Source of the DNA: Asterias rubens
Taxonomy: Eukaryota > Echinodermata > Asteroidea > Forcipulatida > Asteriidae
Reading direction: 5' to 3'
DNA: 64,000 nucleotides
NCBI RefSeq assembly: GCF_902459465.1
Contig: NC_047068.1
Coordinates: 18,065,195-18,129,194 of the forward strand
Positions within the stretch are counted from its first letter, which is position 1, and each line of letters starts with the position of its first letter. Below the pieces are notes generated by a model that was not told the DNA's origin, did no database searches, and was given only the letters and a program-made list of their open reading frames with translations. A program made the position numbers and the translations under genes. This document shows positions 20,704-32,400 of this stretch, piece after piece.

Positions 20704-22985
20704 TTTGCATCCTTGGGTTCGGTTTTATAGATCAATCTAGTTGGACAGTTTTCAACCAGAACCCCAAATGAGTTGATGTTGAGAGCAAAATATTGGATTT
20801 AAAGAGAAGGTATTTGTTGGTAATCACTCTTTAAGTGAATTGCAATAATAATCCTTGGTTAAAAGCCTACAGCAGCATTTGTTGGTATAAGGCATTTTGA
20901 GAAACATTTTGGTTCAAAGCAATGTTGTAATATAAAAAGATACAGTTTTTATGGCCCAAAATTTGAATCTGAGAAGCGTTACCATGTAACTTTTCTAAGA
21001 TTTTGTATTCCTATTGCGGATTATTCTTCCCGCGTGAGATATCTGCGCGACTGATTTTTGAAACGAAATGTTTAGATGTTAGTCTTATTGTATACATCTA
21101 CATTTATATAGCATCAAAACAATAGAATGGTTCCAAAAACCAAGGGTATACTTTGCCTTTAATATCTGTGCTAAGAAGTCAGGGAAAACTTTTGCATTTG
21201 GAGGAAGAAAATAGATGCAATGATTGTACCAAAATAAACTCAGGTTTATCAATCTTAATGACCAATATTTTTTTCATGGCTTTGTACTTTGAGAATTATT
21301 TTAAGGAAAGTCAACCCAAGTTAATAAATTTATTATTGCAAGGAAATGTTTACTGTGGGCAATACTTAGTAAAACCAATATTTTAGTCTGTTAAAAAATA
21401 TGAATAATTACTGAACTGTGATACTGGAATTGTTTATTCTTTGGTGTAGTGGAAAACTTAGAGAAGATTTGACATTGAGTTTAACAAATTATCAGAATTT
21501 TAAACATGGCGGAATAGTTCTCATCTTAGATATCTGCTTAGCACGTTTACACGGGTAACCAGACAAAACTCACAAGCTTTCAGCACCTTAAGGAGAATCC
21601 TTGTTAAGCGATTTTGTCAGTTAACTGACTTTCCTGCCTGTTAAATAGACTGATTTGTGTGAGTTGCAATTTTCTGATGAGTTTTGTTTATTTATTGCCT
21701 CAATGTAAACATTTGTCCTACTTTAGTTATTACTGTGGGTTGACATTTCCTTTCATAATCAGGTATTTAATGATTTTTAATGGTTTTTGATAGAATCATG
21801 AATAAAATTGGTGTGATGCTGAAAGAATTGTTTTTTTTTATAAGTATCTGTTTTGAGTTTTAGTTTGTTATTGTTGTTACTTAAAGACACTGGACACTAT
21901 TAGTAATTGTCAAAGACTAGCCTTTGCAGTTGGTAATCTCAACATATGCATAAATAACAATCCTGTGAAAATTTGAGCTTAATCGGTCATCGAAGTTGCG
22001 AGATAATAATGAAAGAAAAAACACCCTTGTCACACGAAGTTGTGTGCTTTCAGATGCTTGATTTAGAGACCTCAAATTCTAAATCTGAGGTCTCGAAATC
22101 AAATGATTTCTTTCTCGAAACTATATTACTTCAGAGGGAGCCGTTTCTCACAATGTTTTATACTATCAACCTCTCCCATTACTCGTTACCAAGTAAGGTT
22201 TTATGCTAATTATTTTGAGTAACTACCTATAGTGTCCACTGCCTATAAGTGTTTAACGTTTCATGAATTATAAGCAACGGTTTGACTTTATGTTTAGACA
22301 TTGTTGGGCGAGGCTTTGGATGTTTTGTTTTCGATGTGACTATATAGGAATTTGTTTGTTTTGTTTCAGGATATTTCAAGACACTTGCCACTATGACAGC
22401 AATAACTCTATTGAAATCTTTAAAGGACATAAACAATAGTAGGCGCCTAAATGCTCAAAAGAAAGAACACTTCGAGTTGTGTTCATAGATTTTTGTTTTC
22501 TTATCGTTTTTGTTTTTATTTATGTGTTTTGTTCAATTACATGCCAACTCTTATTTTAAATATAGGTGATAGGCCAAATATTTGCAAAGTCAAGTTGAAG
22601 AATCATAATTGCGGTTTAGCAATTAACACTCCTTTATTTCATCGATAACGATTTTACCGTTTTTATTTACCCAAAACTCCAGTATAGTTTTCTAGCAAAG
22701 ATTCCTTTGCACCATGCTCTAACTTATTTATTGTGTAACCATATTACTGATATCATCCTAAATAGTTAAACTTTAATAAACCCCATTGAATAATTATGTT
22801 TGCACATTTAATAATCCACGCAGGGCAAAACATTGGATTTTTTTAATAACACCATTCCATACGTGTGATTCGGCCAACCCTTGAATGAGCTCATTGTTTA
22901 CAAAAGTTTAATATTAACCGTAAACAAACAATGAATGCATACCGGGCTGTGCCAGTCTAACCCTGGCAGTGCATTTTGTGCACAC
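20704..22985. other. Intergenic repeats between ERCC6 and AQP8
   Basis: 20810-21152 is a family C element ending GTATACTTTGCCTTT, shared with 61415-61765 and 44945-45035, with an inverted relative at 36240-36450. 21885-22245 is a complete family A fold-back element, with its hairpin centre near CCTCAAATTCTAAATCTGAGG. The remainder is AT-rich without recognisable genes. Confidence 0.6.
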
Positions 22986-23255
22986 TATTAAAAAATGTCG
23001 TCTGCCAATTCCCGCCCAATGTAAATTCACCCCGGAAATCCAACCCTCCTATTGGTCAACTGAAATAGATAACGGTTCGTTCAGACAGTAAAAAGCGTCG
23101 GTTGTATGAAACGCAAAGTCCAAAGGGTACATTTTATATTTGTTTTCCACAACCTAGCGCCATTTTGTTGCTTATTTTTCTCCAACAACAGTCGTGTCAA
23201 AGTGATTTTAGAGGGTAAATCTGCGCCATATTTTGAGGTTTTAAACTCGTCCAAA
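22986..23255 (+). promoter_or_regulatory. AQP8: Probable promoter and 5' leader of AQP8
   Basis: This holds CCCGCCC, an inverted CCAAT box (CCTATTGGTC near 23047-23056) and a weak TATA-like AGTAAAAAGC near 23087-23097, spaced plausibly upstream of the start at 23256. No transcript evidence is available. Confidence 0.35.
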
Positions 23256-26200
23256 ATGAGCGGTCGGGAAGTTGGAAAGCATGATTTGGATGTTGAGGAT
23301 GAAGAGCGGGAAATAACTACTTTTGAGAAGTATGTCCAGTCAACTTTTGCCGAGTTGGTTGGCACGATGTTCTTTACATTCATCGCTTGCCTGGTGGTCA
23401 CATCGCAGGATGTTGTAGCTATTGCATTCGCAGAGGGACTGGCCATGGCCCTTCTCTGCTCAGCCTTCCTAAACATCAGGTTTGATACGAATATCCTTTG
23501 TATTTTAGCTTAATTTCAAGAGAAGTAAATTACCTCCTTATTACAGATACTTTCTAAAAAGTCTGATAAATCATTGTAACACCAACTTATTCACTAAAAA
23601 TTACTTCAGTTTTCTGTTTACTTATGTTTTTTCAAATTCTAGAGTTTGTAGTTCTTCCATTGTAGAATCATTGTCCATTTTATTATTTAGCTTGACTTGA
23701 CGAAATAAGTTAACATTAAAAAACAAAATAACAGTAACGCTTCTCATAATCAAATTTTGGAGCATACAAAAATGATGTTTTCTGCCATAAACACATCAGC
23801 CTAATTCGAGGTGAAATGTTTCTTAAATTGCTATATAAAACCTACCATCGAAAGCTGCTGTGGGCTTCTTACCAATTGGCAAACAGTTTACCGTGATTAC
23901 CGAACGAATACGTTCTCTTTGAAGTAAACTGATTTACTTCATTGACATACAATAAGGGTGTGCTCAATGAATGTTATACTGCGAAAAGTATCCAGTTACG
24001 TAATAAAGCATTCCAACTATGGGAGATTCAGTACAGTAGGCCGTCTTAATTAAATACATTTTATTGCATCACAGTATACAGTCTAAAGTCTTTCTCTTTA
24101 AAAAAGAGAAACTCCGTGTGTCATTGTGTATTTCCATTAAGAAGAGACCATTTTCTAAACGCCTTGGTTTTTTTCTGATTTGGCGGCAGCGGTGGGATAT
24201 TCAACCCAACGTTGACGTTCGCAGTGTGTCTCTCAGGAGGCATCAGCCCTCTGCTGGCTGTGCTCTACTTCTGTGTGCAGATATGCGGCGGCTTGTTGGG
24301 AGCAGCTTTCGTCAAGGTAAGCCAGTTTGTAACTTGTTTTTCATGTGTCATAATATTACAGATAAGCAAAAAACTGTAATCGTACTTACTTACTTACTTA
24401 CATACTTACTTATGACTGGTAGGTTAAATTTATAGATTAAAGCCTTTGAGGTCAACCCCATATCCATTTTGTTTTCTCCAGAACTTGTATTCTTTCTAAA
24501 AAATGTCCGTATCCTGCCACCACGATTTCATTCGTTAGTATGAAACAAATTCTATTTTACTCAAATGAGATAGTCCTGTTTCTCTTGGTAAAATATTAGT
24601 GAAAAAGTAGTCGCAGGGTACGGAAATCTTTCCCTTTTTCTTTGAACTAGTGTTGCGTTTGTTGTTTTCACATTTTCGGGAACATTGTTCCGCAATTCAA
24701 CAACTCGTTTGGACTGGGAGAAGAAGTTTTGTTGTCCCTTGTTGATCCTTTGTTTTGTAAAAAAAAATCCGTATCCTGCCACCTCTTTTTTATTTTTTTT
24801 TATTTTTTTTATTAAATAAATAAACCCAAACGAGATTTTCTTTTTTTTATAAGCTGGTGGCAATTAATTTACGAAAATCTTTCCGCTTTTTGAATAGCTT
24901 GAAATTGTGTCCCCTGTGCTTGTTTTTATTATTTTATTTTTTGAGACATTGTGAAAAGCTCGTTTGGTTGCTTACCATGACAGCTCTTTTTAAGGAAGTA
25001 CATTCATCAATACTATTGAGAATTTAATTGTGTGATGTTTTTTCTCCGTCAGGCCGTCCTTCTCCAAGATTCATACAGTGACATTCGCGGAGGTTGCAAC
25101 AAGTTCCGTGGTAGCGTACCTTACGATAAGTACGACTCGCTCCATGAGCTGGGTGTATCTCCTGGTACAGCGGTCATCATTGAGGCTCTGCTGTCTCTGT
25201 TTGTCTACATGTCTTATCTTCAGGCTAACATGGATAACAGAGGCAAGCACCTTACGGGACCACTGGCTTATGGGTTCTCCATCACTGTCGGCATCTTGAC
25301 TGGGTGAGTTGGGTCAATCTAATGTGGTTTCACTGTCCTTGCATTTGCTGTGGTAACAGATGGGGGAATGTTGTGATTCTAGTTCTCAAAAAGTTTGGGT
25401 TTGAAGACAAATTGACTGGAGCGAGACTTGAACCAACGACCTCCGGATTAACGTAGGCCCTACCGGCGCTCTACCAACTGAGCTTTCCAGCGCTATCTTG
25501 GTGGTCTCCATCTGTGTTTGGGGTGTCAGTTGGAAGTCATTTAACCATTAGATGCCTGTCGCCAGGGGCGGGTTTCACTGTCTTTTCTCGAGTTAGGACA
25601 AGTCACTCGTCTTAACTCAGGACTAGCCCAGGGACCACACCCAAATTTGCGATACAACGTGGGAAACGACAAAATAAAACATAATGAAATCGTCCACGTA
25701 TAACACAGTTATTGAAATAATAATGGTAAAATACTATGGCTTTTCTTATTGGACTGCTTGTGTAAAAAGAAAAGACTTTTTGGCGGCTATTAGAAATTTA
25801 GAATTTATGTTTTTATATGTGTAAACTTATCCTGGCAGTTCTGTCTCTTAACCAAAATAGTCCCCATGCGCCTATTGGGTGAAAAATAATGTTTGTTGTA
25901 CATTGAATAATTAATACTTTGCTGATTGGAGAATTTGATTAATTTGATTCCAGAATGCACTCCTCCGGTGCCTCCTTCAACCCTGCCCGGAGTTTCGGAC
26001 CAGCCGTTGCATCCGGTTATTGGGATGAACATTACATCTACTGGGCCGGACCAACCATCGGTGGCCTATTAGCCGGAACATTCTACAGGTTAGTAAAACA
26101 AAAGTATTATTTTTTTTCTCTTAAAGGCACTGGACACCTTTGGTAATTGTAAAAGGCCAGTATTGTTACTTGTTTTATCCCAACATAAATATACATAAAG

Positions 26201-26469
26201 TAACAAATCTGTGAATAATTTTGCCCAATTGGTCATCGAAGTTACAATAGAGTAATGAACGAAAATATACCCTCGATTCACAAATTTTAATGAATGCCTG
26301 AGAAAAGCTTCAGGCCTGAAGTCTTTCTCATATCCAAATATTTTAGTTAGTAATTACCTTTCCGTTTAGTTTACTTTATCTTTGAATATTTTTAATTCAC
26401 GTCCAAATTCTTCTTCATCGTAGATTCATTCTCGGTGACAGCAACAAGCGGCTCATCATGAGAGACTGA
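23256..26469 (+). CDS. AQP8: Aquaporin-8-type channel, five exons
   Basis: Aquaporins of the AQP8 type pass water and, in studied members, ammonia and hydrogen peroxide across plasma or inner mitochondrial membranes. Exons 23256-23479, 24190-24316, 25053-25303, 25954-26088 and 26424-26469 join in phase to 260 codons, a normal family length. Diagnostic AQP8-like stretches are [18 protein letters not shown] in helix 1, [15 protein letters not shown] in helix 6 and the ending [11 protein letters not shown]. The first pore motif is NPT (80-82) instead of NPA; the second is NPARS (210-214). Aligned to AQP1 and AQP8, the selectivity-filter positions are E60, I198, A207 and R213. The start at 23256 has a good AAAATGA context. 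The frame is open back to an ATG at 23106, which would add 50 residues. The exon 1 donor (GTTTGA) is weak but the join preserves SGG before the pore motif. Confidence 0.93.
24384..24412. repeat. CTTA microsatellite
   Basis: About six CTTA units in AQP8 intron 2, downstream of the exon 2 donor. Two related low-scoring hairpin elements with TCCGTATCCTGCCACC follow at 24500-24625 and 24755-24890. Confidence 0.85.
25395..25540 (-). repeat. tRNA-like SINE (third type), minus strand
   Basis: On the minus strand it reads AGCTCAGTTGGTAGAGCGCC, then CGTTAATCCGGAGGTCGTTG and GTTCAAGTC. An 8-base insertion disrupts the anticodon arm. It is the same family as 34751-35035. It is not a functional tRNA. 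Confidence 0.75.
26123..26300. repeat. Family A MITE fragment in AQP8 intron 4
   Basis: CTTAAAGGCACTGGACACCT begins 35 bp after the exon 4 donor, followed by GGTAATTG and TTGGTCATCGAAGTTACAAT. Only about half of the palindrome is present. Confidence 0.7.
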
Positions 26470-26585
26470 TGGGGGACAGAGGCACGAACGACGGCAGGGT
26501 GAGGAGAGACCGTCCTGCAAAGTTCGTGGGAAGTTGTTCTTCCCTTAAGTATCAACCAACACAAATGGCTGCACAAAATGCAACA

Positions 26586-26591
26586 AATAAA
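26586..26591 (+). promoter_or_regulatory. AQP8: Candidate polyadenylation signal for AQP8
   Basis: AATAAA 117 bp after the TGA at 26467-26469, followed by AT-rich sequence. Confidence 0.55.
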
Positions 26592-26599
26592 AAGTTTCA

Positions 26600-28440
26600 T
26601 AAAATATGAATAATATTATTGACGAAAAGGAAATAAGGCTACAAATTTGTAACTCTTGCTTTCCATTATAATCAACAAATTTAAAGTTCAGGCAAAAGGA
26701 TCGAAACAGATTACTAAAACTCTATAGATATTCTCTCAATTTATTAAAATCCTTTGTTTATATTCATTTAGTTTAGAAAGTGTGTTTAAGCTTCAATCTG
26801 CCATTACCAGGGAAGCTGACTGTTTAGGGTAAATTTTGTGAAAGAACATTATTTTTACTTACATTTTCCGTGAAACTACGAATGCCTGTTCTATAGAAGC
26901 TTCCAATTTCGAATAAAGCGACTTTTAAATTGGCCGCCTTTGGCGAGAGTGGCAGGGAAATTTAATTTTTTTTTGGGAAGCATGGCTAGTACAGTCTTTT
27001 AGAATAGGATTTATACTTGTATAAAGAATGTTTTCACAGTCTTTTTGCAACCACTTTTGAGTTAATGCGTGTAAATATTGTTATTGGATGTATAGAGTAC
27101 GGTGAGGACCAAATTCACGGTCATTTTGGCCAGACCATAATATTCAGAGCACCATTTCAAAGGGTTAATACAAGAAGTTAAGCACAAGAATAAGCCGAGC
27201 ACAACGTTAAGATTACCAGCTAAACTACCATGTCATTGTACACATTTGTGACTGGTATTCTGCTCATTTCTGCTTAGCAGAAACCTGTTAAGCAATATTG
27301 TCTACTTCGACACAAGGGGAGTCTGTTTAGATTCGTTGACATAAATTACTCGGATTTATAACTATTTTTTCCATACTGCGAAGTTGATTAGTAGTTTATC
27401 TGTTTTATTGTTATTTTTCTTTTCTCTTTTTGCTACTAGTTTAACCCCTATTGGCAACCGGTAGAGCAAAGGTGTACAGTAAAGTGTTTGTGAACTTTGA
27501 CGACATAATTTCAGATCAAAGTTGAAAGTGGAAACAAGAGTATCACAGGTGTTTATAGATAAGGATTTAGTTGAGCTACAAATCCGTTGACAAAATAATT
27601 GCGAATGGTTCAACGACAACAGAAAGCGTAGACAATTCAAATATTAAGAGTTAACCATTAAGTTTTAAAATGTTTGTTAAAATAATATAAATAATTATTG
27701 TACTCGGATTTTTATAGCATAGATTGCATGGATGATAGAGCTCAGTTTTAGCAAAAAGAAAAAGTTCGTCATGAAATAATTATGAATAACTTTTAAACGG
27801 GGATTTGTTTGTTTTTTTTGCTTCCCCAAATGCTTTGAAAATGATTAAATATAGAGCATTATAAACTCTTTGTTCTTCTAAAAAAACAGAAAAGTATCTC
27901 ATTTACTTTGTTTTGCGTGTTATATTGGAACGATGTTATGCTACCTCTTGCATAAATTAGGCATACGTTGGGGGGGGGGTCAGATGATGAGACTTGGTGC
28001 ACGACTTTCTTATGACCATTTTGTTTTTAATTCAGTAAAATCATTGAAGCGAAACACAGTAGAAACAGAGTGCAAAATAAAATGGATATAACAAACTGAT
28101 ACTGCGCAATTTGGTCCTTGCTCTGCAAGCCCCAACCCCCACCCCCCGCCCGCGCTAAGTGGATGGGCGGGGTCGAATTCCGACTCTCCCATTCTTTTCA
28201 ATAGAGGGCGCTCTTTCAAAACTCCGGTGGTAGTCGGAGCCTTATTAGTCTTGTTCCTGGACTTAGTTACGTATAAGGGATACTAATTGTCGCGGGATCT
28301 TTAATTTTCACAGCTGATCGTGTAAACAGCTTTGTCCGATCGTTACAACAAAACATTTCATCCAAAGTGTGGTTTATTGTTCATTTGCGGCCGAAAAAAT
28401 TTCTGGAATGTATAAGCTTTGTTCTCACATTGTATTCCGA
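26600..28440. other. Intergenic AT-rich region
   Basis: No gene is recognised. 27140-27300 is a degraded family B MITE (AAGCACAAGAATAAG, CTGCTTAGCAGAAACC). A G run lies at 27969-27979. Around 28130-28170 there is a GC-rich patch with CCCCGCCCGCG and GGGCGGGG, which may belong to the promoter of the next gene. Confidence 0.55.
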
Positions 28441-28754
28441 ATTCTAGTACTGTTCTACCTCTTTTCCCCCGACTTGATCTTTGATGGGAGTGGCGAAGAT
28501 CGTTGCGTGGCTGAGTCTGAGCGGACCAGCAGACACTGAAATTCAGACCGTCCTGCGCTCCGTCGGCCCCGGGTGACCAAGCCAGCGCCTTCCACTATTA
28601 TTTCCCGTTATTTTTCTGTTGGCGTTTTAGTGCACTGTTGTGTTTGGTTTTCTTTTAGTGTACCCATCTCCTTTAGTTTCTTTTTCTTTGGACATCGAAC
28701 ATGTTGAGAAATCTTCATTAAATTACTGAACAGAAGGAGTGTTTTTAATTCAAG
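28441..28754 (+). promoter_or_regulatory. Possible promoter and untranslated first exon of the EAR-rod gene
   Basis: A less AT-rich stretch ends in TTCAAG followed by the strong donor GTGAGTGCG at 28755. The coding start at 29448 lies two bases (29447) after the acceptor ATGTAG, so an upstream untranslated exon is required and this is the nearest candidate. The exact transcription start is unknown. Confidence 0.4.
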
Positions 28755-29447
28755 GTGAGTGCGTGAAATTTTGTTGAACTTTTTAGTTTGAAAACCAACT
28801 TTGAAAACCAACTAGGGGCGGAAGGGCAATCCACTGCTCTGCTACCAGTGACTAGTACTAGTACTACTAGTACTAATCTGTTGAAGTTCCCTCATGAATA
28901 TTGGCCTAAGAATCATGCTTTTCAAAAAGACCCATTACACTCTAGTCTTTGGCCGATACTGACTGACATATTTTATTTTATTTTATGTGATACTCTGCTG
29001 ATAAATTAGGCCTGTTTAGTTATTATTAGTGGTTTATTAAAAACATTCAAACTTCGCAGCCAAAAGCTGAATTGAGTTAAGTAATAAAATACAGAGTAAG
29101 TAAGAGGAATATCAATTCCTACCTTGGGTTCCCCGAATTAGTTTAATTTTGAATGTTTTTTGTTCTTGTATTGTAGCTCTTCTTTGTGAGTCTTGTCAAG
29201 CAAGAGCGGCTTTCACTCATTAGCCTTGTTTGGGTCAAATTTGCATAAATGAAAATAAATAAGTAAAAAATAACTTATCAGCATTGTTTGAATAGGGCTA
29301 CTCCAAACCAGTGTCACAGCAACCTTGGAAGTTATAATGCATCAGTTTATTCAGAATCTTCTGAACTATTATGTTCAAACTCAAAGTCAACTGCAACTGC
29401 AAATTTATGTACCATTATAAATAACCTCTATTAACAATTCATGTAGA

Positions 29448-32400
29448 ATGAAGGCTTCCAGTTTTTGTGCAATTTTGCTGTGGTTCTGCTGGCAGTTCAA
29501 CAGCCTAATTGAAGGAACGTATTTGAATGCTGATGTCGGCCTTGGAAATGAAGATCTACTGTCGGTGATTCAGAAAGAAATGTCTGTGTTTACGAGGCAT
29601 TTGGATGATATAGCAATGCATGAGTACCATAGGTTACACAGGTGAGTGGGGTGATCCCTGGTCATTGCCTTGGTGCCCTTGAAATGCACCAGAAGAATTT
29701 TAAAATTTCCTCTACCCAGGAGAAAATGCGAAAAAGTTTCCGTATGGCGCCACCACTTTTTCACTATTTTTTTTACAAAAAGAGATATCTCATTGAGGTA
29801 AATTAGATACTATATTAATTCATATCGAATAAAAAAGTGGTGATCCATACAGAAAAGTTTCCAAAAATGCCTTGGTGCCCTTAGCCTTTCAAAAACAAAG
29901 CATACAGGCATGTGCTCAATTCCTCAAACTATCTCAGCTCCTTTGGGAGTAGGCCCTACATACAGCCTGTTCTGCCCAGTATATAGCACACCAAGCATAC
30001 ATCAATCACAAGAAACATTTCTTCCCTCACAGGTACCCATTTACCCCTGGATGAAGAGAAGCAATTATAGAATGTACTTTGCTTAAGGACACACATGTCA
30101 TGACCAGGATTCGAACCCACATCCTGATGATCAGCCACCAGTCCTTGACTTGAGTCAGGTTCACTAAACCATAAAGTTCATATCAATAATGGTCGCTGTG
30201 GTTGAGTAGTTTGAATCCAGACTTGCAATCACAAGGTTGATGGTTCGAATCCTTCAGAAAGTTAAAAAAACAAATCCATCCACTTTAAGCAAGGTGACAG
30301 GGGGTATATTCACGAAAGACAATGACCCTCAGGATTGTGAGAACTGTTTCTTAGATCTAAACCACATTACTGTAATGGAATTCCTTTCTCAAAATAGTTT
30401 ACACTTTTGTTCAAAGGGAAGGTACACGTTTTGGTAATTACTCCAAAAAAGTAAAAATTAACTTAAAAACTGACTTGGTACTGAGCATTGGAGATCTGTT
30501 GATAATATACAACATTGTGGAAACGAATCCCTCTGAAGTCTTTTATTTCTATCTGAAAGCACACAAATTCGTCCAACAAGGGTGTTTTTTCTTTCATCAT
30601 TTTCTTGCAACTTTGATGACCAATTGAGTCCAAATTTTAACAGGTTTGTTAATTTATAGTTATGATGGGATACACCAAGTGAGAACACTGGTCTTTGACA
30701 ATTACCAAACATGTACAGTGGATTTAAGTGCCTTACTCCAGGGCACAAGTGACATGACCAGGATTGGAACCCACACTCAGCTGCTGACAACACCTGAGCT
30801 TTGGTCATGTGAATTAGACCACTCAGCAACTACAGCGCTTCTCACAGTGTACGTTTTTATGGTCATTAACTTTTTAAATGGTTACCAAAGTATAACCCTA
30901 CCCTTAAAGACTTTTGAATAGACTTCAAGTTCAACTGCAATAGAAGTTTTTATTTTATATAACGTTGTTTTCTCCAAATGGCAGAACTTCAGAGAGACAC
31001 AGGTCCAAGCGATCATTTGATTACAGACATGGCTTCAGTCCGAACACTGGTGTTGGTAACAGGGAAGGTAAGAAAAAAACCTCACCCCCTTAAAAAAATA
31101 TAATTCCCAAAAGCAGGCCTCGAAATAACCCACAGCACCCACAGCAATTGCTGTGGTGCCCTGGGCCCAATTTTATAGAGCTGCTTTAAGCATAAACTTT
31201 AAGCTTAACAATTTTCAGCAGAAATGAGCAGGATACCAGTCACAAATTGTATACTTGACATAGTTTGGCTAGCATGATTTTGTTGTGTTTAGCTACTTTT
31301 TCTGCTTTTAAAAGCAACTATATGAAATTGGGTCCAGTTCTTTTGCTGTGCTCTCTGCAAAATTCAAAAACAAATTTACATTTTCCTCATAGAAGTGTCC
31401 CTTCACCAAATGAAAATTGCTGTGCCCCTTCAAGAAAACTTCAAGAAAACTAAATTTAATGCCTGCTTGGTCAGTGTTAAATTACATAGGGCTGGTTTGC
31501 AGAATAAATTGCTTTGTAAACAAGTATCCTTGGTAGAAAGAAGCTAGCATTCAGGTTGGTTTAGGAGTTCGTTTTTCTGCCTTTCACCTGGATGGATACC
31601 AGCTTAACTGCCTCAGACCGAACCTTCAATTTAAATTATGCGCCTTATTTTTTACCACGTGAGAGGGCTCTCAAACTTTCACCTCCGAGGGTAGATTAGC
31701 TCATACCCAAACACTATTAAAGACTGGTACACATTACCACCATTACCACCATCGACCTTTAAAGGAGCAGTTATAAACCACCTCTAAAGCAACTTAAAAC
31801 TACAAGGCAACAAAAGTGACAGAACGGGTATTAAAATTGTGCAGGAGGAATTGCGTATACTCTGATCCCGGAAGTGATAAAAATACTATTGAGAGCGCCC
31901 TCACGCGGTCAAAAATACGGCGCATTCAATTCAATGGACCAACTTTTAATGGAACAATTTTTATCTTGCATTGTGGTGTAGTACAACTAAAAAATGAATG
32001 AAGATAAAGAGTACCTTGCGCTAGGATTTAATAGATACTGCCTCTGGTTTAAAAGATTCAGGAATCATGCCATGTCAACAACTGTCAAATTGCGTACAAT
32101 TTTGTTGTTGGTCTTTTACAGATTCTGAGGTCCTCAATCTTGAGATGCTGTCCAATACATCAGTGTCGTCAACCCAGAGTGTCAAGGAGTGGGGCTTCCT
32201 TCAGACCAACAACGCAAGTTTGTTAGCTGCCCTCGTTGGCCAGACGTTGACCATCTTTAAGCTACAGCTGAATCAAACGGATGAAACGCTCTCTCATGTA
32301 GTAACTTTGCAAGGTAAAAAAAAAACCTCTTGCCTTAACTTGATCTCACCCTAGCACTGTTAGGGCCTTGTCACCTTTGGCAATTTCTTTCAAGTTAGGC

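Larger units (their letters stand above)
29448..31067 (+). other. Signal peptide and basic cleavage site (coding exons 1-2)
   Basis: The first 23 residues (MKASSFCAILLWFCWQFNSL then IEG) form a typical hydrophobic signal sequence. Exon 2 encodes TSERHRSKRSFDYRHGF. RSKR at residues 71-74 fits the furin consensus R-x-K/R-R. Cleavage would release a short pro-segment before the first propeller. Confidence 0.7.

Noticed and set aside
23106..23255. Upstream ATG extending the aquaporin by 50 residues
   Set aside because: The extension does not resemble an aquaporin N-terminus, and the ATG at 23256 has a better context and gives a normal length. It is not excluded.
24064..24435. 123-codon ORF over AQP8 exon 2
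   Set aside because: It is in a different frame from the aquaporin. The correct frame is fixed by the exon 1 join giving NISGG before NPT.
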